Source: an uncultured Flavobacteriales bacterium
Lineage (GTDB): Bacteria > Bacteroidota > Bacteroidia > Flavobacteriales_D > Parvicellaceae
Length of the DNA: 62,438 nucleotides
Assembly (NCBI GenBank): GCA_913030835.1
Contig: CAJWDP010000016.1
Coordinates: forward strand, 1-62,438
Direction: 5' to 3'
How positions within the stretch are numbered: position 1 is the first letter of the stretch; each line of letters opens with the position of its first letter. The translations under genes were made by a program, and so were the position numbers. The notes below the pieces were generated by a model. The model searched no databases and was not told where the DNA came from. It saw nothing but the letters and a program-made list of their open reading frames with translations. Positions 29,625-38,912 of the stretch are shown here, piece after piece.

Positions 29625-31135
29625 TGGGAATCATTGCCAAACAAAGCTCATGGAACTTCATCATTCTTTATTTGGGTGTTGCACTTGGCGTGGTGAACAA
29701 TTTCGTCATGGCGCATGCCATGTCACCGGAAGAATTAGGCATTGTAGGCATTTTGATGTCAATGATGCTCCTCGGCGGACAAATTGCTCTGTTTGGAGGG
29801 GCACAATCCATTATTAAGTTTTATCCAAAATTAGGAAAAGAGTCAGCTACTGGCTTTGCTTACTTCATTTTACGCAATACGCTGATCAGTTTGGGCATAG
29901 CGATCATTACCTATTTCTGCATTGAAGATTTGTTGATCGGGTTTTATGAAGATCGGTCAAGTATTTTTGGAAACTACGCACTGCTTTATATTCCGCTGCT
30001 TACATTCTTCGTCTTTCAGGAGTTTTTTGGATCCTACGTGAGAAGCTTATTGAAAAGTGTAGCTCATACATTTGTTAGGGAGGTGTTGCTCCGTTTGTAT
30101 CAGGGAATACTGTTCATATTGCTCATGACCAGTGTCATCCACTTTGATGTATTCTTAGTGCTATATGTTGGCGGATATTTGTTAACAGCTACTATTTATG
30201 GAATAATAGCGATTACGAGTGATGCAAAGAATTTTAGTTTTGGCCGCAAACTGGACCGGAAAAGTAAAAGAGAAATTACGAGGTTCAGTTGGGCAATTTT
30301 CACCACCGGGATTTCCGGTGCGGCCTTAGGTAATATCGATGTGATTATGATTGGTGCCATTGCGCCGATTGTGGCTTCAATGGATGGAACGTTGGATGGT
30401 GTAGATCTAGCTGGGGTGTACAGCAGAATGTTGTTCATGGCTGTACTTATATTGGTCCCATTAAGAAGTATTCAGAATATTGCTGTTCCACTTGTGAGTC
30501 GAGCATGGTCGAAAAAGGACTATGGTGATTTGAAGAGTGTATATATGAAGTCATCTTTAACTATGATGATCATAGGCGTTGTGACGTTTGCAGGTATTTG
30601 GGTCAATATCGATTACATCCTTTCATTGTTTCCGGAGCATTTTGTAATTGGAAAGTATGCTTTTCTAGTATTGGCGGTAGGTAACTTGATTCAGCTTTCT
30701 CTAGGTGTAAATGGTCCGATTATATGGAACAGTCCTAAGTACATCGTAAGCAGTATTGGAGTACCGTTACTTGCGATTATTGCCATTGTTTCGAACTACT
30801 ATTTTATCCCCAGATATGGTATTGTTGGAGCTGCTTTTGCCACCGTTTTGAGTAAATTCATTTTCAATTTGGCGATGTATCTTTTCCTGCTGATTCAGTA
30901 CAAAATGCAACCGTTTACTTGGAGAAACATGTACGTGATAGGAGTCGGAGTTGCCATCGTTTTACTGGTTGACTTAATACCTGATCAGGGCTCATTGGTT
31001 CTTGATGTTTTGGTCAGATCCGTAGTTGTTTTGATTCTGTTTATTCCGGCGATCATTGTTCCTAAAATTTCTGCGGAAATAAATGAAATGACTGGAAACG
31101 TGCTGAAAAGAATTTGGCCGGGGAAATCCTTTTGA
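29624..31135 (+). CDS. Wzx-type polysaccharide flippase
   Basis: A 503-residue integral membrane protein with about 14 hydrophobic helices. It starts QSSWNFIILYLGVALG and contains the MAHAMSPEELGIVGILMSMM element common to Wzx/MATE-like exporters. Such proteins flip undecaprenyl-linked oligosaccharides across the inner membrane. It is coupled to the two methyltransferases upstream (one-base overlap), suggesting that it exports the glycan they modify. The gene converges with yihY, with nine bases between the stops. Confidence 0.86.
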   Translation: MGIIAKQSSWNFIILYLGVALGVVNNFVMAHAMSPEELGIVGILMSMMLLGGQIALFGGAQSIIKFYPKLGKESATGFAYFILRNTLISLGIAIITYFCIEDLLIGFYEDRSSIFGNYALLYIPLLTFFVFQEFFGSYVRSLLKSVAHTFVREVLLRLYQGILFILLMTSVIHFDVFLVLYVGGYLLTATIYGIIAITSDAKNFSFGRKLDRKSKREITRFSWAIFTTGISGAALGNIDVIMIGAIAPIVASMDGTLDGVDLAGVYSRMLFMAVLILVPLRSIQNIAVPLVSRAWSKKDYGDLKSVYMKSSLTMMIIGVVTFAGIWVNIDYILSLFPEHFVIGKYAFLVLAVGNLIQLSLGVNGPIIWNSPKYIVSSIGVPLLAIIAIVSNYYFIPRYGIVGAAFATVLSKFIFNLAMYLFLLIQYKMQPFTWRNMYVIGVGVAIVLLVDLIPDQGSLVLDVLVRSVVVLILFIPAIIVPKISAEINEMTGNVLKRIWPGKSF

Positions 31136-31144
31136 GATAAGCCG

Positions 31145-32083
31145 TTAACTTATATCCGGAGTATTCTGTTTTTTGATTTGGCCTATTTTGGTAGTTAATT
31201 CGAATCCGATCAGTAAGATGCGTGAGCATAAGTTCACCCAAACGAGCAGAACTATAAGTGATCCCAAAGAACCATACAGCTCATTGTAGTTTCCAAAGTT
31301 GGTTGCATAGGCAATAAACCCAATTGACGCCAGAATAATCACCAATGCTGCGAGTGATGATCCGGCACTAACAAATTTGAATTTTTTTACTTCAGGATTA
31401 CCAAAGTTGTAAAGAACGGTTATGCCTAAAATAAGCATGAAGAAAACAATAATCCACTTTATGCCATGCCCGAGGTAATAGGCTGCCGTATGATCCAACG
31501 ATAGTGAGTTGTTAATGAGTTGAATAAGCTCTTCACCTAATATTATCAAAACGATAGCTCCCAATGAAAGCAGCGCCCAAACCAAGCTCAATGATAAGGC
31601 GATTAATCTTTGTTTTATCGGATGGCGTTTTAGCTCAATTTGAAATGAAGAATTAAATGAGCTCAGTATGGTATTGATACTGTTTGACGCATAGTACACT
31701 GTAAGTACAAAACCAATAGAAAGAACGAAGTAGTGTTTTTGAAGCACCAGATCTTCTAAGGTGGGAACAAGGAATGGCCTCATGTCGCTCGGAACCACAC
31801 CGATTAGCTCAGCTAAAACAGATGCTTGAAATCCATCAATGGGCAGATAAGGAATTAAAGCAAGAATCACCAATAAGAGTGGGAAGATAGCTAGGATTAA
31901 ATTGAAGGATATAGCTGCTGCACGAATAGAATAGTTTCCCTCTTTGAATGATCGCAGTAAAAATAGAACCAGATCATATATGCTCAAGCCTTCAAATCCC
32001 GGGGGCTGAATGTTTTCCAGAAGCTTGATCGCCCAGCGAACCGGCATTGAATTTTGTATCCTTTCTTTAATTCCTCTACTCAT
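31145..32083 (-). CDS. YihY/BrkB family membrane protein
   Basis: A 312-residue inner-membrane protein with six predicted helices. It has the N-terminal family pattern (SIRAAAISFNLILAIFPLLL), the PYLPIDGFQ loop and the C-terminal GSLGSLIVLLVWVNLCSRILLIGFEL motif. The family was once annotated as ribonuclease BN; its real role, possibly transport of anions or small metabolites or envelope homeostasis, is unsettled. It overlaps nadC by eight bases, as is common in Bacteroidota near rlmH. Confidence 0.92.
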   Translation of the reverse strand: MSRGIKERIQNSMPVRWAIKLLENIQPPGFEGLSIYDLVLFLLRSFKEGNYSIRAAAISFNLILAIFPLLLVILALIPYLPIDGFQASVLAELIGVVPSDMRPFLVPTLEDLVLQKHYFVLSIGFVLTVYYASNSINTILSSFNSSFQIELKRHPIKQRLIALSLSLVWALLSLGAIVLIILGEELIQLINNSLSLDHTAAYYLGHGIKWIIVFFMLILGITVLYNFGNPEVKKFKFVSAGSSLAALVIILASIGFIAYATNFGNYNELYGSLGSLIVLLVWVNLCSRILLIGFELTTKIGQIKKQNTPDIS

Positions 32084-32921
32084 TCATCGCTTTTAAGCTC
32101 ATATCCAGATTGTGCACGGAATGCGTTATAGCGCCAACAGAAACGAAGTCTACACCGCATTCGGCAATAGTGCGTATTGTATTTAGATTGACTCCTCCTG
32201 ACGCTTCCGTTTCATATTTGCCGTCAATCAATTCAACCGCTGCTCGAGTATCTTCTAAAGAAAAATTGTCGAGCATAATGCGGTCAACTCCACCTATACT
32301 CAGAACCTCTTGGACTTCTTGTAAATTTCTAGTTTCCACTTCAATTTTCAAATCTTTATTGTTTTGGTCTAAGTATTCTTTAGTTTTCAGTATGGCTTGT
32401 TTCATCCCTCCTGCAAAGTCAATGTGGTTGTCTTTTAACATGATCATATCATACAGTCCGAATCGATGATTTTCTCCGCCGCCGATCAAAACAGCCCATT
32501 TTTCCATGAAGCGAATTCCCGGTGTTGTTTTTCGTGTATCAAGTATTTTGGTGTTCAGATCTACTATTCGATCAACGTATTTTCGAGTTTCCGTTGCTAT
32601 AGCACTCATGCGTTGCATGCAATTCAAAACAATACGTTCCGCAGTAAGAATGCTTTGTGCCTTTCCACTGACCTGAAATACAACATCACCGGATTCAACA
32701 GGACTGCCGTCTTCAATGAAAACATCGACCTGAAGTGCTTCATCGACAAAACGAAAAACCTCCTTTGCAAGCTTGACACCTGCTAGAATGCCATTTTCCT
32801 TTATGAGTAAGCGGGCTTTGTTTTGTGCATTCTCAGGGATACATGCCAGACTGGAGTGATCACCATCCTTGACATCCTCGGAAAATGCAGTGTGCATAAA
32901 CTCCCTTATTTCTGCTTCCAT
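32076..32921 (-). CDS. nadC: Nicotinate-nucleotide pyrophosphorylase (carboxylating)
   Basis: NadC (quinolinate phosphoribosyltransferase) converts quinolinate and PRPP into nicotinate mononucleotide in de novo NAD synthesis. The 281-residue form starting MEAEIREFM shows DVKDGDHSSLACIP near the N-terminus, DTRKTTPG at 128-135, GGGENHRFGLYD at 147-158 and MLKDNH ending at 166. A further in-frame Met (position 32957) would add 12 residues; the shorter form fits the family better. It diverges from rlmH. Confidence 0.96.
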   Translation of the reverse strand: MEAEIREFMHTAFSEDVKDGDHSSLACIPENAQNKARLLIKENGILAGVKLAKEVFRFVDEALQVDVFIEDGSPVESGDVVFQVSGKAQSILTAERIVLNCMQRMSAIATETRKYVDRIVDLNTKILDTRKTTPGIRFMEKWAVLIGGGENHRFGLYDMIMLKDNHIDFAGGMKQAILKTKEYLDQNNKDLKIEVETRNLQEVQEVLSIGGVDRIMLDNFSLEDTRAAVELIDGKYETEASGGVNLNTIRTIAECGVDFVSVGAITHSVHNLDMSLKAMNE

Positions 32922-33004
32922 ATCAACAAAATTAAGCAAAGCAATCAGACTCTTCAAGATAACTTTTGTGGCAATGAACTATATTTATCTCAATTTGATA
33001 GAAA

Positions 33005-33478
33005 ATGGAGGTTAAGTTGATTCTTGTAGGTAAGACAACATCAGCGTATCTGTTAGAAGGTGAGCAAAACTACGGCAATAGGTTGAAGCACTATTTGAGG
33101 TTTAAAGAGCATGTAATTCCGGAGCTAAAGAATGTTAGAGGTCTCTCTGTCGACCAAATCCGAGCAAAGGAGGGCCAGCTGATCCTGAATCAACTGGATA
33201 GGTCAGATGTGGTTGTATTGCTTGATGAAAATGGAGATCAGTTAACGTCTGTGCAATTCTCCGAATGGATCCAAAAGAAAATGAATTCGGGAATTAAAGG
33301 GATTACCTTTGTTATTGGCGGTGCATACGGTTTTTCAAAGGAAGTTTACGATCGTGCCAATGTAAGGGTTGGACTTTCAAAAATGACATTTTCTCACCAG
33401 ATGGTAAGACTTATTTTTAAGGAACAACTATATCGGGCATGCACAATTTTAAAAGGAGAACCGTATCATCATAAATAA
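33005..33478 (+). CDS. rlmH: 23S rRNA (pseudouridine1915-N3)-methyltransferase RlmH
   Basis: A 157-residue SPOUT-type methyltransferase that modifies pseudouridine 1915 of 23S rRNA in the assembled ribosome. It shows the knot motif FVIGGAYGF at about 102-110, LSKMTFSHQMVR at 124-135, LIFKEQLYRA and the C-terminal GEPYHH. Length and ends agree with the family. Next to nadC and yihY, this is a conserved housekeeping arrangement in Bacteroidota. Confidence 0.97.
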   Translation: MEVKLILVGKTTSAYLLEGEQNYGNRLKHYLRFKEHVIPELKNVRGLSVDQIRAKEGQLILNQLDRSDVVVLLDENGDQLTSVQFSEWIQKKMNSGIKGITFVIGGAYGFSKEVYDRANVRVGLSKMTFSHQMVRLIFKEQLYRACTILKGEPYHHK

Positions 33479-33487
33479 CGGCAATAA

Positions 33488-34861
33488 TTGAGCACACTTT
33501 CAAGCATAGAATTATGGGAGTTTTTGGTTTTGCCACTTTACCTGGGCTTGATCTATTACTTTGCATTCAGGGTGAAGTCTCTTAATATTAAACGTGGCAA
33601 TTCCTATTACAGATATTACGTTTGGGGCTTGACTGCAAAAGTGGTAGGCAGCATCTTCTTTTGTCTGATCTATATCTACTATTATGGAGGAGGCGATACG
33701 GTGATGTACTACGATTCGACGCGCCCATTTGTCGATTTGGCGAGTACGGATTTTGGTGCATATCTACAGGTGCTGTTTGGTGATAATACAGTCGAAACGA
33801 AATCATTATTTACAAGTGAAACAGGGGTTCCTTATAGCTATATGTACTTCAACGATAAGACCTGTATGGTCCTGCGTCTTACAAGTGTCATCTTATTGAT
33901 GGGATTCAAGAGCTTTTTAATAGCGAGTGTTTTACTAAGTGTAATGTCTTATGTCGGATTATGGAAAATCTACAAGCTGCTTTGTACATATTACCCGGAA
34001 TTGAGTAAGATTTTATGTTATGCAGTATTGTTTGTGCCGTCTATAACTTTTTGGGGAAGCGGAATATTAAAAGATACGTATACCATGGCAGCAACCGGCC
34101 TGATTGCTTTTTCTTTTCATGAATTGTTCATTAAGAAAAAATTGAAAAGTGTGGCTAACTGGGCAATATTTTTACTCAGCGTTTATCTCTTACTTGCAAT
34201 TAAGCCATACATTTTTATGACCATCGTTCCCTGTTTGTTCATCTGGCTGATTTTTGATCGGATGGAAAAAACCAAGAACATTCTGGTTTATGGATTGGCG
34301 TCTCCCATATTTCTGGGGATCTTATTTGTTGGCATGTATTTTATATTTTCCGGATTGGGGGACATGCTATCAAAGTTTTCACTCGATCAGGCATTAGAAA
34401 CGGCTCAGATTATTCAGAATGACTTGCAACGAGCTGAACAATACGGAGAAAACTATTTTAATGTTGGTGTGTTTGACGGTAGTATTTCATCGGCAATTGG
34501 TTTAGCGCCGTCTGCAATTTTTGCTGGCCTGTTCAGACCACAAATCTTTGAAGCAAAAAATATCGTTATGCTGATAAGTGGGTTGGAGAATTTTGTCCTG
34601 CTGGTCATGACTTTGGGTATTCTGATCAGACCGGGTATTCGACAAACTTATTTGATCATAAAGAACAATTCATACATCAAATTCAGCTTGATCTTTTGCC
34701 TTTTGTTTGCGTTTATTATTGGATTGACTACAGCCAACTTTGGTGCTCTAGTTCGTTTTAAAATACCACTGTTCCCCTTTTATTTAAGCACCCTGTTCAT
34801 CATTTACTTTTATCCAAGGCTGGCGCAGTTTGAATCGACTCGGAAAACAACTACAGGTTAG
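33488..34861 (+). CDS. Multi-pass membrane protein of unknown function, possibly polymerase or GT-C-like
   Basis: A 457-residue protein with about ten hydrophobic helices, beginning nine bases after rlmH with a TTG start; no ATG lies near the N-terminus. After helix two there is a periplasmic-type loop with YYGGGDTVMYYD, and PSITFWGSGILKDTY lies in the middle. The topology resembles O-antigen polymerases (Wzy) or GT-C glycosyltransferases, but I do not recognise a defining motif. Its position in the polysaccharide region fits either. A Wzy is otherwise missing from the window, which makes this a candidate. Confidence 0.7.
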   Translation: MSTLSSIELWEFLVLPLYLGLIYYFAFRVKSLNIKRGNSYYRYYVWGLTAKVVGSIFFCLIYIYYYGGGDTVMYYDSTRPFVDLASTDFGAYLQVLFGDNTVETKSLFTSETGVPYSYMYFNDKTCMVLRLTSVILLMGFKSFLIASVLLSVMSYVGLWKIYKLLCTYYPELSKILCYAVLFVPSITFWGSGILKDTYTMAATGLIAFSFHELFIKKKLKSVANWAIFLLSVYLLLAIKPYIFMTIVPCLFIWLIFDRMEKTKNILVYGLASPIFLGILFVGMYFIFSGLGDMLSKFSLDQALETAQIIQNDLQRAEQYGENYFNVGVFDGSISSAIGLAPSAIFAGLFRPQIFEAKNIVMLISGLENFVLLVMTLGILIRPGIRQTYLIIKNNSYIKFSLIFCLLFAFIIGLTTANFGALVRFKIPLFPFYLSTLFIIYFYPRLAQFESTRKTTTG

Positions 34862-34872
34862 GTTGCAACTGT

Positions 34873-36075
34873 TTATTTGGAATAAATCGTAGCGTAAATA
34901 GGAATCTGATGATTGATATTACGGTGCTTGTCTGCCAGTACTCGGCAACGTTCCTGGTAATCCACTCGACTTGAAAGTAGCGATTTTATCGCGTTGGCAG
35001 CAGCTGTCAGACCATCATAAGAAAGATCTTGGATCACTACACCTGCTTGACTCTCTTCGATCAGTTGCGAATCGTCTGAGATCCCTTTTGTAATCACGAC
35101 CGGTAATCCCATCGCCCAGTACTCCCCGTCTTTAATTGAAGTGCAGTATCTTTTTGTAGGCACCGGCCTAACCGGATTCAAAGCAAAATTTGCCTGAGCA
35201 AGGTGTAAAGGGACCTCTTTGTGAGGGACAAAACGCTTCACAAACAAATCCTTACTTAAATTGTGTTGCATCAATTTTGCTTCGAAAGCATCGTCGTCGT
35301 AATTGGTCAAAAAGATGACCTTAAAAGAATCGAAAAGTGAATTGCATATTTTCCAGAATATGAAGATTTCATCGTCCAAATAGATGCCTCCTACTTTTCC
35401 TGCGTAAACACAAACTACATCTTCAGGTAAAATTCCTAGCTCGTGCCGAATATTGGGATACTTATTCTTGGAGAACAGGTGTAAATCTGTGCATGCCGGT
35501 TTAACGTAAAAGTGCTTCGGATCTACGTTATAATTGGAACTACTGTAATCTCTCATTTTCGAGGTTAAACCGATCAGGTGTTCCGCGGCTTGGGCTTGTT
35601 TTTTTTCCAGTCTGAACAACAATTTAAATGGCAAACCACCTTTGGTCCACGTTCCGTTTTCAACCATACTTTCCGCATGAGGTTCAAAACTATCCAGAAC
35701 GAGGCGAATACCTGTTTTTCTATGGATCAAATACCCAATTGCTCCGCCAGGTGTGCACCAACAGTGTATAGTCTTCACTTTTTTTTCAATGGCGCGGTGT
35801 TTAAGCTGTTTGATTATTTTGGATAATTTGAAGATGGTTCTTACGCCAAAAGAAGAATAGGGGAAGGCGAGTATGTTGAAATCAGGGTCTTTTAATTTTC
35901 GTAAATTTTCTATTTCCGTGTGATTGGGTTCCAAGGTGACTAAGTCGATCGTTGACCCCTTAGGTAGCAGTTTTTTTATTTCTCTGACATAAGGCAACGT
36001 ATATGCCTGAACCAACGCATCATTGAATGACCAGTACGTGACTACTAAAACATTATGTGAAGTACTTTCTGACAA
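34873..36075 (-). CDS. Glycosyltransferase, GT-B (family 4-like)
   Basis: A 400-residue cytosolic protein. The N-terminal domain opens NVLVVTYWSFNDALVQAYTL; the C-terminal donor-binding domain has VCVYAGKVGG, FVPHKEVPLHLAQANFALNP and YCTSIKDGEYWAMGLPVVIT, which resembles the E-x7-E donor motif. It overlaps the family-2 glycosyltransferase upstream by 23 bases, so the two are translated from one mRNA. The sugar donor is unknown. Confidence 0.83.
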   Translation of the reverse strand: MSESTSHNVLVVTYWSFNDALVQAYTLPYVREIKKLLPKGSTIDLVTLEPNHTEIENLRKLKDPDFNILAFPYSSFGVRTIFKLSKIIKQLKHRAIEKKVKTIHCWCTPGGAIGYLIHRKTGIRLVLDSFEPHAESMVENGTWTKGGLPFKLLFRLEKKQAQAAEHLIGLTSKMRDYSSSNYNVDPKHFYVKPACTDLHLFSKNKYPNIRHELGILPEDVVCVYAGKVGGIYLDDEIFIFWKICNSLFDSFKVIFLTNYDDDAFEAKLMQHNLSKDLFVKRFVPHKEVPLHLAQANFALNPVRPVPTKRYCTSIKDGEYWAMGLPVVITKGISDDSQLIEESQAGVVIQDLSYDGLTAAANAIKSLLSSRVDYQERCRVLADKHRNINHQIPIYATIYSK

Positions 36076-36904
36076 TGGGCGGATAAATAAGAATGGATTT
36101 GAATACGAATTTAAGGCCTTTTAATTTCTTACCTCCGTCGTGCCACCAACTTCCCGCAAGAATTTTATACAATTGGGCGAAACATTTGCGCTCGAATGAT
36201 TTGGTGGTAAACATGCCATTTTCTTTTGCTTTAAGGTAAACACGAAGATGGTCATCTTCCATATTTGCGATATTTTTATGCATGTTTTCTTCATGCATTC
36301 TATATCCTCCAAGTACTTCCGGGACCATTTTAATCGTAAATTTTGACGCGATTCGGATAAAAAAATCCTGATCCGCTGCAGTAGAAAATTGAGGATCAAA
36401 TTTTCCAGAGACTTCGTATGATTCTTTCCGCACGATAATGCTACTTGGAGAGGGTATGTTGCAACCGTCCCATAGTAAGATCGATTCAAGAATATTTCCT
36501 TCTTTTCCTTTTAAAACATCGCCTGTAGGTGTACCCGTTGAGTCGATTACTTCCATGTAGGAATGGACTAAGCCGACATGCTCGCCCGTAAATAGGGGCA
36601 AGGAACGTTCCAATTTCATTGGATGCCAAATATCATCAGCGTCAACAAATGCTAAATACGTGCCTTTGGCTTTTTCGGCACCAAAGTTTCTGCTATTTGA
36701 TACTCCCGAATTTGTTCTGTGGTAAACCTGAACGCGTTTATCGACAATCTCATTGCAAATACGCAATGTTTGGTCTGTGCTACCATCATCTACTATAATG
36801 AGCTCCAGTTCTTTGAACGATTGATTGAGTATGGATAAGATGGTTTCTCCAATAAATTTTTCTGCATTGTAAGCGGGTATTATTACCGAAACTAATGGAT
36901 CCAT
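36053..36904 (-). CDS. Family 2 glycosyltransferase
   Basis: A 283-residue inverting GT-A enzyme. It opens VSVIIPAYNAEKFI, with Asp39-Asp40 in VDDGST binding the nucleotide and the metal-binding DADD at 88-91 in AFVDADD. The C-terminus lacks a membrane anchor apart from a weakly hydrophobic end (KFVFKSILIYPPIV). It is the first gene of a two-gene unit with the GT4-like gene at 34873 and probably adds one sugar to the polysaccharide repeat. Confidence 0.9.
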   Translation of the reverse strand: MDPLVSVIIPAYNAEKFIGETILSILNQSFKELELIIVDDGSTDQTLRICNEIVDKRVQVYHRTNSGVSNSRNFGAEKAKGTYLAFVDADDIWHPMKLERSLPLFTGEHVGLVHSYMEVIDSTGTPTGDVLKGKEGNILESILLWDGCNIPSPSSIIVRKESYEVSGKFDPQFSTAADQDFFIRIASKFTIKMVPEVLGGYRMHEENMHKNIANMEDDHLRVYLKAKENGMFTTKSFERKCFAQLYKILAGSWWHDGGKKLKGLKFVFKSILIYPPIVRKYFT

Positions 36905-36994
36905 ACGTTTTACTTGTCACTGGCTGAGGTGCACAGGGGGTAATATTACGAATTGGATTCATCAAATTCAACAATTGTCGCTATTCAATAAAAC

Positions 36995-37016
36995 AGTCCA
37001 ATCAGATTGAGGGACT
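36995..37016 (-). terminator. Weak candidate terminator after the TatT-like gene
   Basis: Read on the minus strand, AGTC...GACT and, inside it, CAAT-CTG-ATTG form a bulged stem immediately after the stop codon of the gene at 37021, followed by GTTTTATT. The stem is short and interrupted, so function is uncertain. Confidence 0.3.
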
Positions 37017-37020
37017 TTGA

Positions 37021-37794
37021 TTATGCATCAAATGAGATGCCACGGGACGCGAGCATTTGTCTAGACTGTTTCTGAAAGTATAAGTTCCAGGGCAGAGAAT
37101 TGCCTGCCTTGTGAGGGTTTTGTCGGAGTACCCAAAACAGGTCTTCCAAATAAGCGGATCGGTTACCCGTAATTTCGTGCAAATATTTGGCTCGCGCCCA
37201 TCTGTTCACAATGTAATTTGGACCGGCTCCGATCGCTTTATCGAATTCAATTTCAGCCCGTTTTTTAGACCCTCCGAATCGCTCGGGGAGCGCAATTAGA
37301 TAGATGGCCTTGGACATCATATTGCCTCCACCTTCCCAACTTGGGTCCAATTCTTCAATTCTGGAAATCATTTTATAATTGTCCATTACCAATTTTACAT
37401 TGAACATTCTTTCAGCCGCTGTAAAACATTCTCGGAAATAATAGAACCTGGCGGTATACCAGAAGCCCATCGCCGAGAGGTAGTTCTCATCCAGGTGTTT
37501 TGCCGAATCGGCAATTGAATTTCCGTCACGAATGCTTTGCTTGAAATTTGGATTCAACATCATTGCTTGCTCACAATATTCAACAGCCTTTTTGTAGTTC
37601 GTCTTTTTAGATCTTCTTGTTGTTGAATGGCCTGCTCCCAACAATGTATATAAGTTGCCTATTTTCCAAAGAGGTTTGACCTGGTTAGGATGTCGCTCAT
37701 GGAAGCTTTTGTATTGCTCGATTACTGCTACTAATTTTTTCCTAGAATCAGCATTATTCTCTTCTGTTTCGATTAGGTTAAACTCATTTTCCAT
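37021..37794 (-). CDS. TatT-like tetratricopeptide protein (TRAP TatT family-like)
   Basis: A 257-residue all-helical protein with TPR-type repeats, no signal peptide and no membrane helix. The segment ELDPSWEGGGNMMSKAIYLI...LPERFGGSKKRAEIEFDKAI matches the layout of the TatT/TRAP-associated TPR family (D-x-W-E-G-G-G, then GG-x-K-x-A at the next helix). No TRAP transporter genes are nearby, and the protein lacks the lipoprotein signal of classical TatT. It is a single gene between a glycosyltransferase and a sugar epimerase. The function is unknown, probably protein-protein interaction. Confidence 0.65.
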   Translation of the reverse strand: MENEFNLIETEENNADSRKKLVAVIEQYKSFHERHPNQVKPLWKIGNLYTLLGAGHSTTRRSKKTNYKKAVEYCEQAMMLNPNFKQSIRDGNSIADSAKHLDENYLSAMGFWYTARFYYFRECFTAAERMFNVKLVMDNYKMISRIEELDPSWEGGGNMMSKAIYLIALPERFGGSKKRAEIEFDKAIGAGPNYIVNRWARAKYLHEITGNRSAYLEDLFWVLRQNPHKAGNSLPWNLYFQKQSRQMLASRGISFDA

Positions 37795-37892
37795 GTGAAT
37801 ACTTTCTTATTCTAACAAAGTGTTTAACAAAATGTTCAAAAGATTAAACAAAAAAAGATTACGGGCGGTTGGGTTAACCTAATTCGAACGCT

Positions 37893-38825
37893 TTATCTAG
37901 CGTATTCTAAGATGGACTTGATACCCTCATCAAGGCTGGTGGTGGGCTTGAATCCAGTGAATCGCATGAGCTTGTCGGATGAACCTACACGTCTTCCCAC
38001 CTCGTAGTCATAACGTTTTGCCGGTGCATTGATCAGAGTAATTTCTGACTTTGATTCTGTAAACACACGAATTTTTTCTGCCAATGTGGATATGTCCGAC
38101 TCTAATTCGTTGGCTACGTTGAATATTTCAAACCCTGTGACGTTACTTGCTAATTTAATGGTTGCTTTAATGGTATCGTCGATGTAAGTGAAATCTCTTG
38201 TTTGTTTTCCTGACCCATACACTGTGATCGACCTTCCAGCCTTTGCTTGCTCAATGAATCTAGGTACCACCATCCTGCTATCTTGCCTTGGACCGTATAC
38301 ATTAAAAAATCGAAGGCAAATGCAATCGATTCCTTTTTCCTCCTGAAGAGAAGCCAAATAGATTTCATTGTATCGTTTGGCCATTGCATAAGAAGTTGTA
38401 GGATCGACTAAAATTTCTTCCGTCACCGTTTGTTCCAAAGCATTATGACCATAAACACCGCTGGTAGAGGCATAGATTATCTTGGAAATATTATTCTGTA
38501 ATGCTGCACGAACTACATTTTGGGTTCCAATGACTTCAGTTTCCATGGTTTCCATGGGATTGTCAGCTACAATATCAACACCCAGAATTGCAGCAAAATG
38601 AAAAATCATGTCGCAGCCAATGCTCGCTTCCAGAACTTGGTTGAAATCATTTACGTCAGCTTTTATGAAAGTAATCTTCTTGAAAACATCGGAAACAATT
38701 TTATTTCCTCTCAATAAATTGTCCAGAACAACTACTTCATTTCCTAAACCAACAAGGGCTTCAACCAGATGACTTCCTATAAATCCGGCTCCGCCCGTTA
38801 TTAATATCTTTTTATTTGAAATCAA
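37893..38825 (-). CDS. NAD-dependent sugar epimerase/dehydratase (extended SDR)
   Basis: A 310-residue extended short-chain dehydrogenase. It shows the NAD-binding GGAGFIGSH at 11-19, the catalytic Tyr146-x3-Lys150 (SYAMAK) with Ser/Thr near 120 (YASTSGVYG), RFFNVYGPRQ, and the substrate-binding VYGSGKQTRDFTYIDD. This fits UDP-glucose 4-epimerase-like or UDP-glucuronate epimerase/decarboxylase-like enzymes, which form nucleotide sugars for surface glycans. The exact reaction cannot be fixed. It heads the leftward group continuing from the glycosyltransferases at 38.9-42.3 kb. Confidence 0.88.
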   Translation of the reverse strand: MISNKKILITGGAGFIGSHLVEALVGLGNEVVVLDNLLRGNKIVSDVFKKITFIKADVNDFNQVLEASIGCDMIFHFAAILGVDIVADNPMETMETEVIGTQNVVRAALQNNISKIIYASTSGVYGHNALEQTVTEEILVDPTTSYAMAKRYNEIYLASLQEEKGIDCICLRFFNVYGPRQDSRMVVPRFIEQAKAGRSITVYGSGKQTRDFTYIDDTIKATIKLASNVTGFEIFNVANELESDISTLAEKIRVFTESKSEITLINAPAKRYDYEVGRRVGSSDKLMRFTGFKPTTSLDEGIKSILEYAR

Positions 38826-38912
38826 TTACATCAACTAATGAGGTATAAACATAAGCATAATAGACGAATAGGTCCTCATAAGAATCTAAGTTTAGAGATA
38901 CTCTGAATTTTG

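Noticed and set aside
36121-36489. 122-codon frame inside the family 2 glycosyltransferase
   Set aside because: Same strand, other frame; the GT2 protein is intact across it.
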